A stretch of 8,626 nucleotides of DNA from Desulfobacterales bacterium (GTDB taxonomy: Bacteria > Desulfobacterota > Desulfobacteria > Desulfobacterales > Desulfobacteraceae). Positions 1 through 6,688 of this stretch are shown piece after piece. Both the position numbers and the translations under genes were made by a program. Within the stretch, counting starts at the first letter, position 1, and the number at the start of each line of letters is the position of its first letter. Under the pieces are notes generated by a model. That model was not told the DNA's origin, ran no database searches, and was given only the letters and a program-made list of their open reading frames with translations. The stretch covers positions 1 to 8,626 of the forward strand of contig JAKSBO010000509.1 in NCBI GenBank assembly GCA_022361095.1, given 5' to 3'.

Positions 1-536
1 CCAAGCGCCAGCTCACCTGGAAGGGGTTTGTAAAATCCTTAATGGAAACATTGACCACCTCCTGCATGGTGTTAATGCTGATCGCCGGGGCTGTTATTTT
101 CGGCAAATTCCTGGCCGTTACCCGGATTCCGTTTGAGATTGCATCCTGGGTCGGCGGACTTGATATGGCCCCGGCCCTGGTCATTGCCGTGATCATTTTT
201 ATCTATTTTCTGGGCGGCTGTTTTATGGATGCCCTGGCCTTTGTGACCCTCACGGTGCCCATCTTTTTCCCGGTGGTCATGGAGCTGGGGTATGACCCCA
301 TCTGGTTTGGCATCATCATTGTCATGGTCACGGAAATGGGGGTTATTACACCGCCGGTGGGCATCAATGTCTATGTGGTCTACGGGGTTGCCCAAAACGT
401 GCTGTCCCATCATGTGCCCCTGGAAAAAATATTCAAGGGCATTACGCCGTTTCTTATTGCCCTGATTGTCGGGGTTGTTATTCTCATTGCCTTTCCCGGT
501 ATTATTTTGTTTCTTCCCCATTTGATGTATTCTTAA
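1..536 (+). CDS. dctM: TRAP transporter large permease (DctM-like), 3' part
   Basis: This is the C-terminal part (about 178 residues) of the large membrane subunit of a tripartite ATP-independent periplasmic transporter, which imports carboxylates or other small anions with a sodium or proton gradient. The reading frame is open from base 3 to the left edge, so the ATG at base 42 is an internal methionine and not the start. What is visible is a run of strongly hydrophobic segments, the stretch FLGGCFMDALAF, and ITPPVGINVYVVYGVA near the end; a PPVG(I/L)N sequence before the last membrane spans is typical of DctM proteins. The end after the last hydrophobic segment fits a natural C-terminus. 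The binding protein and small permease should lie to the left. The substrate cannot be read from this part; the symbol is the family name only. Forty-nine bases separate it from the fmdE-like gene, with no terminator in between, so cotranscription is possible. Confidence 0.9.
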   Translation, partial: KRQLTWKGFVKSLMETLTTSCMVLMLIAGAVIFGKFLAVTRIPFEIASWVGGLDMAPALVIAVIIFIYFLGGCFMDALAFVTLTVPIFFPVVMELGYDPIWFGIIIVMVTEMGVITPPVGINVYVVYGVAQNVLSHHVPLEKIFKGITPFLIALIVGVVILIAFPGIILFLPHLMYS

Positions 537-575
537 AAGTGTGTAAAAAAGAGAGAGTCAAAACAGCAATATATC

Positions 576-580
576 GGGAG
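576..580 (+). promoter_or_regulatory. Ribosome binding site supporting a TTG start for the fmdE-like gene
   Basis: GGGAG lies 5 bases before the TTG at 586. The alternative in-frame GTG at 580 overlaps this motif and has no ribosome binding site at a usable distance (the next purine run, at 551-557, is more than 20 bases away). The protein made from TTG begins MKDFNTLLEGSA, which agrees with the usual short lead before the HGHxCxG motif of the family. Confidence 0.6.
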
Positions 581-585
581 TGCCA

Positions 586-1197
586 TTGAAAGATTTTAAT
601 ACACTGCTTGAGGGATCGGCAAAGGCCCATGGACATCTGTGTTCGGGGCAGGTGATCGGGGTGCGCATGGCCATGCTCGGGTGCCGGCTCATTGGCCTGG
701 ATGAACCGTCAACACTGCCCCAGATCAAACAAATTATTGTATATGTGGAGATAGACCGGTGTGCCGCGGACGCCATCTCCTATGTCACAGGCGTAAAGCT
801 TGGCAGACGGTCCCTGAAATTCATTGACAACGGCATCATGGCGGCCACTTTTGTGAACCTTGAAACCGGAAAGGCGTTCAGAATTGTCTCTACGGAAACA
901 GCCCGGGACCTTGCCTTGGAATTGATGCCCCACATTGAAGAGCCAAGGCTTGCCCAGCTTGAAGCCTATAAGATCATGGATGAGTCGGATTTGTTTACGG
1001 TTACCCCGGTAAGCGTCAATGTCCCTGTATCAGACATGCCCGGCCCCACAAGATTCAAGGCTGTATGCGCCCAATGCGGTATTGTGGTCAGGGATAAAAA
1101 AGAGGTGTTTAAAAACAATCAGATCCTGTGCCGGCCCTGTGCCTTGGGAACCTATTATGAGCCTGTGGGCACGGATGAACACAGCCAAAGCGGTTAA
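586..1197 (+). CDS. FmdE family protein with C-terminal zinc ribbon
   Basis: A 203-residue cytoplasmic protein of the FmdE family (formylmethanofuran dehydrogenase subunit E-like). In methanogens such proteins accompany the molybdenum/tungsten formylmethanofuran dehydrogenase; in sulfate reducers the exact role is not established. Seen directly: HGHLCSG at residues 15-21 with GVRMAMLG following, the second conserved block DRCAADAI (57-64) with TGVKLGRRSLKF (68-79), MAATFVN (85-91), and a C-terminal zinc ribbon of two CxxC pairs (Cys161/164 and Cys182/185). The position after TG in the second block, which I recall as usually Cys in the family, is Val70 here. TTG at 586 is chosen over GTG at 580 because of the spacing to GGGAG. 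The mobB gene starts 21 bases downstream on the same strand, which links this protein to molybdopterin enzymes. It may act as a metal- or cofactor-handling partner of a Mo/W enzyme encoded elsewhere; that is inference. Confidence 0.88.
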   Translation: MKDFNTLLEGSAKAHGHLCSGQVIGVRMAMLGCRLIGLDEPSTLPQIKQIIVYVEIDRCAADAISYVTGVKLGRRSLKFIDNGIMAATFVNLETGKAFRIVSTETARDLALELMPHIEEPRLAQLEAYKIMDESDLFTVTPVSVNVPVSDMPGPTRFKAVCAQCGIVVRDKKEVFKNNQILCRPCALGTYYEPVGTDEHSQSG

Positions 1198-1218
1198 GGT
1201 TCCGTTTAAGGATTGCCC

Positions 1219-1710
1219 ATGCAGACCATTGTCCAGATCATCGGCCGGCCCGGTGCCGGAAAAACCACCCTGGTGGCCGGGCTTGTGCGCTATTTCACCG
1301 GACAAGGCCTGTGTGTCGGCACATTGAAACATTCCAGCCACGCCTACGAACTGGATAAACCGGGCAAGGATTCCCATGTACACAGGCAGGCCGGGGCAAT
1401 TCCGGCCGCCATGGTCAATGCTGAAATGGCGGCCTTATATTTCCCGGCCTCTGATTTCACCCGGCCCGAACAATTGATTCAAACCTATTACCGCCATGCA
1501 ACGCTTGTTCTTATTGAAGGGTGGATTTCAGGACCTTATCCCAAAATAGAAATCTGGCGGCAATGTGTGGGAAAAGCGCCATTATTCAAAGATGTGGAAA
1601 AGGTCTGCGCCCTGGTGTGCGACAGCGTACCGGCGGACACAGGAAAAAAATGCCCTCCGATTTTTGCCCTGGATGATATCCCGGGCCTTGCCGGTTTTAT
1701 TCAGTTATAG
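1219..1710 (+). CDS. mobB: Molybdopterin-guanine dinucleotide biosynthesis protein MobB
   Basis: A 163-residue P-loop GTPase of the MobB family, a cytoplasmic accessory protein in conversion of molybdopterin to the guanine dinucleotide cofactor (with MobA in well-studied bacteria). Seen directly: Walker A GRPGAGKTT at residues 9-17, TLKHSSH at 35-41 (the family's T-[IVL]-KH-x-x-H motif), an aspartate region KDSHVHRQAGA (50-60), and LIEGW at 98-102 in place of the usual L-[IV]-E-G-[FWY]; then PKIE (108-111). The length agrees with stand-alone MobB. The frame is open to a TTG at 1213, but ATG at 1219 is preferred because AAGGA (1208-1212) lies 6 bases before it. It follows the fmdE-like gene by 21 bases, so the two are very probably cotranscribed. 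No mobA is seen in the window. Confidence 0.93.
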   Translation: MQTIVQIIGRPGAGKTTLVAGLVRYFTGQGLCVGTLKHSSHAYELDKPGKDSHVHRQAGAIPAAMVNAEMAALYFPASDFTRPEQLIQTYYRHATLVLIEGWISGPYPKIEIWRQCVGKAPLFKDVEKVCALVCDSVPADTGKKCPPIFALDDIPGLAGFIQL

Positions 1711-1765
1711 ATCCACTGAACAGAGCGTTGCAAAATGCCGTCGGTGAAGAAAAGAGAAATAGTAT

Positions 1766-3073
1766 ATGAATAAGGCACCAAGAGAGGATGTCGAACAGAT
1801 TTTCCAAAAATCATATGCCGGTCACAGGGCGGGCCGGTTTGCCGAGGCGGAAAAAGGCTACAGGCAAATCCTGGGGATAACGCCGGAATGGGGACAGGCC
1901 ATGAGCGCTCTCGGGATACTCTACCTGGATCAGAACCGGCCCGACAAAGCGATCCCTTTATTTGAAAAAGCAGCCCGCCTCAACCCGCCGGACCTCTCTG
2001 CATGTTATCAGTTAGGCCGGTTGAAACAGATGGAAAATGATCATCAGGGCGCAATCCCCATATATCAGCAGATGCTTGCACAGCAGCCCGAGGCCGGGCT
2101 GGTATGGAACAATCTGGGCGTGGCTTACCGGGAAACCGGGAAACCGGAAGACGCCATGCAGAGTTTCCGTAACGCTGTCCGGTTTGCCGCTGAAATGGCC
2201 GAGGCCTGGAATAATTTGGGTGTGGCGCTGGATGAGCAGGGCGGCCAGGTAACGCAGGCGTTAGAGGCATACCAAAAGGCCATTGACATTCAACCGGATT
2301 ATGTTTCGCCGCACTTGAATACCGGCATTCTGCTTCAAAAGCTCAAACGGTTTAAAAAAGCCGAAGCCCATTACAGCAAGGTGCTTGAAATCCAGCCGAA
2401 AAATGAAATCGCACAATTTATGCTTCAAAGCATCACCGGGGAGGCACCGCCTGATGCCGCTCCGGTGGAACATGTCCGCAGTATTTTTAACCAGTGTGCA
2501 GAACATTTTGAAACAATGCTTGTTAAAGAGCTGGCATACAAGACCCCTGAACTTTTGTTCCGCCTGGTGCGCCCCTATCTGGCCGAAAATATGGAGATCC
2601 TGGATCTTGGGTGCGGCACGGGCTTAGGTGCGGTGTTGTACCAGCCGTTTGCAAAAAGCCTGACCGGGGTCGATGTGTCGGAAAAGATGCTTGAAAAAGC
2701 GGCTGAAAAGAAAATTTACAGCCGCCTTAAGGTATTTGACATCCTTCAGCCATGGGCATTCCCGGTAAAATTTGATTTGATCTACAGCTCGGATGTCTTT
2801 GTCTATTTCGGCAATTTGGATCAAATTATCAAGTCTGCATCGGCAGCCCTTGCACCGGGCGGTAAAATTGCATTCTCAGTGGAAAAATTAAACGATAATT
2901 TGAAAGACTATGCGCTTTACCCCAGCGGCCGTTATGCACATTCCCAAAAATATATTCAGACCTGTCTTGGCCTGCATGGATTCAAACCGATGGTATTGGA
3001 CAATACGGATATCCGGAAACAGTCAGGTCGTCCGGTCAAGGGCTTGCTGGTTGTGGCGGAAAAACAAAAATGA
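1766..3073 (+). CDS. TPR-repeat protein fused to a class I SAM methyltransferase
   Basis: A 435-residue cytoplasmic fusion. Residues about 9-213 form around six tetratricopeptide repeats (for example WNNLGVAYRETGKPEDAMQS and WNNLGVALDEQG, with the expected A/G/Y/P spacing); such superhelices bind protein partners. Residues about 229-435 form a class I methyltransferase: a lead helix VRSIFNQCAEHFETMLVKEL, the SAM-binding loop DLGCGTG at 280-286, an acidic residue ending strand 2 (GVD, Asp303), then FDILQPW, FDLIYSSDVFVYFGN and LAPGGKIAFSVE as motifs II-III. The C-terminus carries a GRYAHS segment common in this methyltransferase group. There is no signal peptide or membrane span. The substrate is unknown; the TPR part probably selects a protein or glycan-carrier target. 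ATG at 1766 has only a weak purine-rich lead (AAAGAG, 9 bases away). The gap to mobB is 55 bases with no terminator, so it may be the last gene of that transcript. Confidence 0.87.
   Translation: MNKAPREDVEQIFQKSYAGHRAGRFAEAEKGYRQILGITPEWGQAMSALGILYLDQNRPDKAIPLFEKAARLNPPDLSACYQLGRLKQMENDHQGAIPIYQQMLAQQPEAGLVWNNLGVAYRETGKPEDAMQSFRNAVRFAAEMAEAWNNLGVALDEQGGQVTQALEAYQKAIDIQPDYVSPHLNTGILLQKLKRFKKAEAHYSKVLEIQPKNEIAQFMLQSITGEAPPDAAPVEHVRSIFNQCAEHFETMLVKELAYKTPELLFRLVRPYLAENMEILDLGCGTGLGAVLYQPFAKSLTGVDVSEKMLEKAAEKKIYSRLKVFDILQPWAFPVKFDLIYSSDVFVYFGNLDQIIKSASAALAPGGKIAFSVEKLNDNLKDYALYPSGRYAHSQKYIQTCLGLHGFKPMVLDNTDIRKQSGRPVKGLLVVAEKQK
2127..2147 (+). repeat. Short tandem repeat inside the TPR region
   Basis: The 8-base unit ACCGGGAA occurs twice in a row, followed by a partial third copy (ACCGG). 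Because the unit is not a multiple of three, loss or gain of one copy would shift the reading frame. It may be chance, as it encodes ordinary TPR loop residues (RETGKPE). Confidence 0.5.
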
Positions 3074-3090
3074 CGGCGTCAGCCGTTTTT
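3073..3090 (+). terminator. Intrinsic terminator overlapping the stop of the TPR-methyltransferase gene
   Basis: A perfect 5-bp, GC-rich stem ACGGC/GCCGT with a GTCA loop is followed directly by five T residues (3086-3090) and preceded by an A-run (3066-3070). It begins at the last base of the TGA stop. The stem is short, but the arrangement is that of a factor-independent terminator and would end the transcript coming from mobB. Confidence 0.6.
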
Positions 3091-3207
3091 CGACCCATCC
3101 GTTTGATTTTTTTACAGGTAATAAAGATTAAATTTCAGTGTATTGCGCCAAACGCATTTTGTTTATAGGATAGGGTGTTAATCAATCTTTACCGGAGGCA
3201 ACGCTTC

Positions 3208-4269
3208 ATGAATCGAGACCTGATCCATCCCTCGTTTTTATTATTACTCGTGTTTTTTATTTCAGCGGTTTTTCTTGTGATGATAAAAGCTTTTCTCATG
3301 GCCATTTTGCTGGCAGGTATTTTTTCTGCCCTGGCCTATCCGTTATACCTGCGCCTTAACAAATGGTTGAAGGGCAGGCAGGCTGCAGCCTCCGGGATCA
3401 CCATCCTGATTATTGTATTTATTGTTCTGCTTCCCTTGAGCGGTCTTTTAGGCATTGTAACCAGCCAGGCCATCAAGGTCGGCCAGACCGCCACACCATG
3501 GGTCCAGAAACAATTGTCGTCCCCCATAGCCATTTCCCAGTGGCTGGAAGACCTGCCGTTTTATGAGCACATAGAACCTTACAGGGAAACCATCTACACC
3601 AAGGCCGGTGAAATGGTCGGCGCTGCAACGCAGTTTTTTGTCGACGGGGTTCAGACCGCCACCATGGGTACAATTAATTTTATATTCATGGTGGCCATTC
3701 TTTTGTACACCATGTTTTTTTTCCTCATAGACGGAAACAGGCTGCTTGGGAAAATCCTGTTTTACATGCCCCTGGAGGATAAGGATGAAAGACGGCTTCT
3801 TGACCGGTTTACCTCTGTGGCCCGCGCCACGATCAAGGGAACGGCCATCATCGGCGTTGTCCAGGGCGGGGCGTCCGGCATCGCGTTTGCCTTGGTCGGG
3901 ATCCACAGCTCTGTTTTCTGGGGTGCCGTTATGACGGTTTTATCCATTATCCCGGGCATTGGGACAGCCCTGGTATGGATTCCGGCAGCGCTTTGGCTGG
4001 CTGCCCAGGGGGCATGGATCAAGGCTGTTGCGCTTGTTGCTTTCTGCGGGGCGGTCGTGGGCAGTGTTGACAATCTTCTGCGGCCCCGGCTTGTGGGCAA
4101 AGATACGGAGATGCACGATCTTTTGATTTTATTTTCCACCCTTGGGGGAATTGCCATGTTCGGTATCATCGGCATCATCATCGGCCCCATTATTGCCGCA
4201 TTATTTGTTACCATCTGGGATATTTACGGCGTTGTATTTAAGGATGTACTGCCAAAGGTCGGATCATAA
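3208..4269 (+). CDS. AI-2E family transporter (UPF0118), integral membrane protein
   Basis: A 353-residue inner-membrane protein of the AI-2E transporter/UPF0118 family. Members have been linked to autoinducer-2 export, and some to sodium/proton antiport, so the substrate cannot be assigned. Membrane segments are visible at about residues 9-48 (two), 62-85, 154-175, and several from 212 to 285 and 303 to 340, with a soluble stretch at about 86-150, which is the usual family layout. Conserved blocks seen are SIIPGIGTALVWIP (246-259), VDNLLRPRLVGK (287-298) and GGIAMFGIIGIIIGPIIA (313-330). The frame is open to a GTG at 3175, but ATG at 3208 is chosen because GGAGG (3194-3198) lies 9 bases upstream. 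The gene follows a terminator and so probably has its own promoter in 3091-3190; I found no strong -35/-10 pair there. Confidence 0.9.
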   Translation: MNRDLIHPSFLLLLVFFISAVFLVMIKAFLMAILLAGIFSALAYPLYLRLNKWLKGRQAAASGITILIIVFIVLLPLSGLLGIVTSQAIKVGQTATPWVQKQLSSPIAISQWLEDLPFYEHIEPYRETIYTKAGEMVGAATQFFVDGVQTATMGTINFIFMVAILLYTMFFFLIDGNRLLGKILFYMPLEDKDERRLLDRFTSVARATIKGTAIIGVVQGGASGIAFALVGIHSSVFWGAVMTVLSIIPGIGTALVWIPAALWLAAQGAWIKAVALVAFCGAVVGSVDNLLRPRLVGKDTEMHDLLILFSTLGGIAMFGIIGIIIGPIIAALFVTIWDIYGVVFKDVLPKVGS

Positions 4270-4337
4270 TAAGGGGACCTGCCGGATAAACCGTCACTGA
4301 ACCGCTTTAAGCCACCACCATCGAATAGAGGCTCATT

Positions 4338-5189
4338 ATGAGACACGAATGTTATTTCTGTCACATCAGGACAATTGAAAAGCTGATTGATAAATTTAAG
4401 CCGGATGAAAACGTTGCACAAAATTTTATTTTTTCAGTTCACAAGCTGATTGACTCAAATCGGGAACTTTCCAATCCTCAATTGGTGACCCAAATTCACC
4501 GCATGGCCAAGATTCATCTGGGTAATACCAATCTGTATGCCGAAGAAAAATTAAAGGCCAATGGTATTCTCCTTAAAGAATATCCATATTGGCAAACCAT
4601 GATCAATGAAAGCCAAACGCCTTTTTTCACCGCTGCAAAGTTGTCGGTTATCGGCAATATCATTGATTATGGGGCCCAAAGTGTGAACGATGACATCTCA
4701 GCGCAGATTGCCTCTTTTTTTCATAAAGATTTAAACATCGATATGACGGCGCAATTAAAAGATGAAATCAATAAAGCTGAACGCATTTTGTATTTAGGAG
4801 ACAATTGCGGCGAAATCGTTTTCGATAAATTGTTTATTGAAACCATGGCGCATAAAAATATTACGTTTGCTGTGCGGGGGGAGCCTGTAATCAACGATGC
4901 AACGCTTGAAGATGCTGCTCAGGTGGGCATTGATAAATTTTGCAGGGTTATTTCCAATGGGTTTGATGCACCGTCAACGCTCCTTGAATGTTGTTCGGAC
5001 GAATTTATGGAAGCGTATAATCATGCAGATCTTATCATATCCAAAGGCCAGGGGAATTTTGAAGGCTTGATGGAAAGCCGCCATTCCAATACGTTTTTTC
5101 TTTTAATTGCAAAGTGTTACCCAATTGCAAGTTTGCTGGGCGTCAATAAAAACGATATGGTCGTCTCAAAGGCAGCTCATAGTTCATAG
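4338..5189 (+). CDS. DUF89 (ARMT1-like) family protein, probable metal-dependent phosphatase
   Basis: A 283-residue cytoplasmic protein of the DUF89 family. Characterised members are divalent-metal-dependent phosphatases proposed to remove damaged sugar phosphates or related metabolites; the substrate of this subgroup is not known. Seen directly: N-terminal ECYFC (residues 4-8), as in prokaryotic members with a CxxC start; LGDNCGEIVFDK (153-164), whose Asp155 and Asn156 correspond to the metal ligands of the family; VRGEPVINDAT (179-189), with Asp187 as the likely third ligand; VISNGFDAPS; SKGQGNFEGL (235-244); and FFLLIAKCYPIASLLGV. The length is typical of the short prokaryotic form, so it appears complete. 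AGAGG (4327-4331) sits 6 bases before the ATG. Four sampled 60-base lines of the gene are 30-38% G+C, against 57-67% in most sampled lines of neighbouring genes, which suggests a different history. It lies 68 bases after the AI-2E gene with no visible terminator. Confidence 0.9.
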   Translation: MRHECYFCHIRTIEKLIDKFKPDENVAQNFIFSVHKLIDSNRELSNPQLVTQIHRMAKIHLGNTNLYAEEKLKANGILLKEYPYWQTMINESQTPFFTAAKLSVIGNIIDYGAQSVNDDISAQIASFFHKDLNIDMTAQLKDEINKAERILYLGDNCGEIVFDKLFIETMAHKNITFAVRGEPVINDATLEDAAQVGIDKFCRVISNGFDAPSTLLECCSDEFMEAYNHADLIISKGQGNFEGLMESRHSNTFFLLIAKCYPIASLLGVNKNDMVVSKAAHSS

Positions 5190-5206
5190 CTGATAGTGCC
5201 TGAGCG

Positions 5207-5316
5207 AAAACCTGGAGATTTTGCCGGGTACAAGGCGGGCGTAAATTTTAACCGCAGGCATATATCGAATATTCCGAGGATTAAAATTTTTGTCCAACGT
5301 TGTCGAGACGGATTTT
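5207..5316. repeat. Long imperfect inverted repeat (REP-like element or structured RNA)
   Basis: The best paired core runs from 5231 to 5302: CAA (5231-5233) with TTG (5300-5302), GGGC (5237-5240) with GTCC (5292-5295, one G-T pair), a perfect 9-bp block AAATTTTAA (5243-5251) with TTAAAATTT (5281-5289), then GG/CC and ATAT/ATAT-type pairs toward a loop near 5265. An outer AAAACC/GGaTTTT pairing (5207-5212 with 5310-5316) is weaker and may be chance. It lies between convergently oriented genes, where repetitive extragenic palindromes are common. I have the impression that similar sequences are dispersed in related sulfate reducers, but cannot verify this. There is no T-run after the hairpin, so it is not a standard terminator. 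Its right side overlaps the end of the glycerate kinase remnant. Confidence 0.55.
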
Positions 5317-5431
5317 AAGGGTGTTGTTGGCCAGGATTACCCTTGACTGTACCATGGCATAGGGGGCCACCCGTTTGATTGCTTCATGGAATATGGTTTC
5401 CAGGTCGTGATGGATTCACTGTTTTTCTCAT
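5281..5431 (-). pseudogene. N-terminal remnant of a type-2 glycerate kinase
   Basis: On the minus strand, bases 5415 to 5281 encode 44 residues ending in TAA, including DLETIFHEAIKRVAPYAMV then ILANNTLKI. The pattern D-L-x-x-I-F-x-x-A-[IL]-x-x-V-x-P-x-x-x-V is that of the N-terminus of glycerate 2-kinases of the TtuD/GckA (MOFRL-domain) family, which are normally over 400 residues long. There is no start codon in this frame before the motif: a TGA lies at 5418-5416. A possible original start, ATG at 5431 (MRKTVNPS), is in another frame, so a one-base shift near 5415 would be needed to join them. Downstream the homology stops where the inverted repeat begins, and everything encoding the kinase core is missing. 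It lies 21 bases after the stop of the MOT1 gene on the same strand, so it may once have been cotranscribed with it. The family call rests on a short motif and is moderate. Confidence 0.5.
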
Positions 5432-5452
5432 AAAATCTTATGCACTATGGCC

Positions 5453-6655
5453 TTATATTTGGATACGTTTGATTCCGTATGCCAGGATAATTCCGGCAAT
5501 AGAGCCTAAAGCCAGGTTGGCGGCAAGGGTTAAGGCGACGATGCTCACTATGACAAACAATTCATGCCTGGTGTGCATATCGCTGATGGTCAAAGCAAGC
5601 TGACTTCCGGCAAAGACCAGCAGCACCCCGAGGATGGACATGGGGATCAGGAAAAGCACATAAAGGAATCCCGCCCCCAGGACCAGGGCCAGGCCTGCCA
5701 TAATCCCGCCGATGATCAGATTTGACCCGGCGGTTTTGGCCCCGAAGCGGTAGTGGGCGGCAAGGCCGCCGGCCCCGTGGCACATGGGCATACCCCCGAA
5801 AATAAAACTTAAAAGGTTGCCGGCAGCCATGGAAAAGCACAATGCCGTGTAGGTCATTTTTTTTGCATTGTTCCCAAAATAGTCCTTTGCAAGATCGCCC
5901 TGGGCGATTACCGCATTGCCCAGCGTCATGGGTATCTGGGGAAGAACCACGGCAAACAGGGCAAAGGTGATGTCTGCCGAGGCAGGGAAACCATGGGGGA
6001 GCAGGTGTGGAAAATACAGGCCCGGTTTAAGGGTGTCAATGCCTTGTTTCGTGCCCAGAATCAAACCGAAGAGCAGGCCCAGAAACATCATAATCAGGGC
6101 GGCCGGCAGTTTTTTATTGTTTAAAAAGACCAGGGTCACAACGATGCCGCAAATGCCGATGATAACGGTGATAGGGATTGGGCCTGCCGACTGGATTCGA
6201 AGGTAGGGTTCGGCTGCCTGCCCGGCCCCTTTAAGCAGGGCTTTGCCTAGGATCATTTTCATTCCCTTGATCATGAGTAAAAGTCCCGTGGAGAATTGAA
6301 TCCCCCGGATTACGGATCGCGGGATGTATTTACTGAATTTATCCATGGACCCTGTGGCACCGATCACCACAAGGCAGATAAACATGAGAAATGCTGACGC
6401 CTGGATTTGGGCGGCTGTCATGGCCGTGGCAATGGCATAGGTGCCGATGACCTTCATGGGTTGCACCGGGACGGTGATGCCGTAATATACACCGCAGACA
6501 ATATAAAAAAGGCCCATGGAAAAAAACAGTCCCACGGGGTCCAGGCCGTTGACCAGGATCATTCCCAGTGCTATGGGCAGGATTGTGCCAAGATCGCCCA
6601 TGGCCCCTGCAAATTCATTTCGGTTAAATCGGTATTTGGGTTGCCGGGTTTCCAT
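5453..6655 (-). CDS. MOT1-family molybdate/sulfate transporter
   Basis: A 400-residue inner-membrane permease with about ten or more hydrophobic spans, of the MOT1 (putative sulfate/molybdate transporter) family, distantly related to SulP carriers but without a STAS domain. Plant and algal MOT1 proteins are high-affinity molybdate importers; bacterial members are assigned by similarity. Seen directly: GDLGTILPIALGM (residues 20-32), PVQPMKVI (63-70), LPQIPMTLGNAV (238-249) and PMCHGAGGLAAHYRFG (290-305), followed by GSNLIIGG; these match the conserved MOT1 blocks. The length is normal for the stand-alone form. ATG at 6655 is preceded by a weak purine-rich site (AAAGAAAAG). A palindrome and a candidate promoter lie just upstream. 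In a window that also carries mobB and an FmdE-family gene, molybdate (or tungstate) is the more likely substrate; sulfate cannot be excluded in a sulfate reducer. Confidence 0.88.
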   Translation of the reverse strand: METRQPKYRFNRNEFAGAMGDLGTILPIALGMILVNGLDPVGLFFSMGLFYIVCGVYYGITVPVQPMKVIGTYAIATAMTAAQIQASAFLMFICLVVIGATGSMDKFSKYIPRSVIRGIQFSTGLLLMIKGMKMILGKALLKGAGQAAEPYLRIQSAGPIPITVIIGICGIVVTLVFLNNKKLPAALIMMFLGLLFGLILGTKQGIDTLKPGLYFPHLLPHGFPASADITFALFAVVLPQIPMTLGNAVIAQGDLAKDYFGNNAKKMTYTALCFSMAAGNLLSFIFGGMPMCHGAGGLAAHYRFGAKTAGSNLIIGGIMAGLALVLGAGFLYVLFLIPMSILGVLLVFAGSQLALTISDMHTRHELFVIVSIVALTLAANLALGSIAGIILAYGIKRIQI

Positions 6656-6669
6656 ATTGCTTTTCTTTA

Positions 6670-6688
6670 TAACAGCCCGTGGCTGTTA
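6670..6688. promoter_or_regulatory. Palindrome upstream of the MOT1 gene, candidate operator
   Basis: TAACAGCC-CGT-GGCTGTTA is a perfect 8-bp inverted repeat with a 3-base centre, ending 15 bases before the MOT1 start codon. It overlaps the -10 box of the best promoter I can place for that gene, as expected of a repressor site. It does not resemble the E. coli ModE box (TATA-rich half-sites). If transcription starts upstream, it could instead form a hairpin close to the ribosome binding site. There is no T-run after it on the minus strand. Confidence 0.5.

Noticed and set aside
72..521. 149-codon open frame on the minus strand opposite the TRAP permease
   Set aside because: It mirrors the permease's codon pattern, gives a low-complexity peptide rich in Asn, Asp, His and Gly, and the plus-strand frame has clear family motifs.
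3175..3207. Earlier GTG start for the AI-2E protein
   Set aside because: No ribosome binding site lies at a proper distance before it, whereas GGAGG precedes the ATG at 3208.
3448..4214. Two open frames of about 150 codons on the minus strand opposite the AI-2E gene
   Set aside because: They overlap each other and a well-supported membrane protein, and show no recognisable motifs; they are antisense shadows of hydrophobic coding sequence.
5170..5210. Possible terminator after the DUF89 gene (CAGCT/AGCTG and GCTCA/TGAGC pairings)
   Set aside because: The stems are only 5 bp with loops of 10 or more bases, and no T-run follows.
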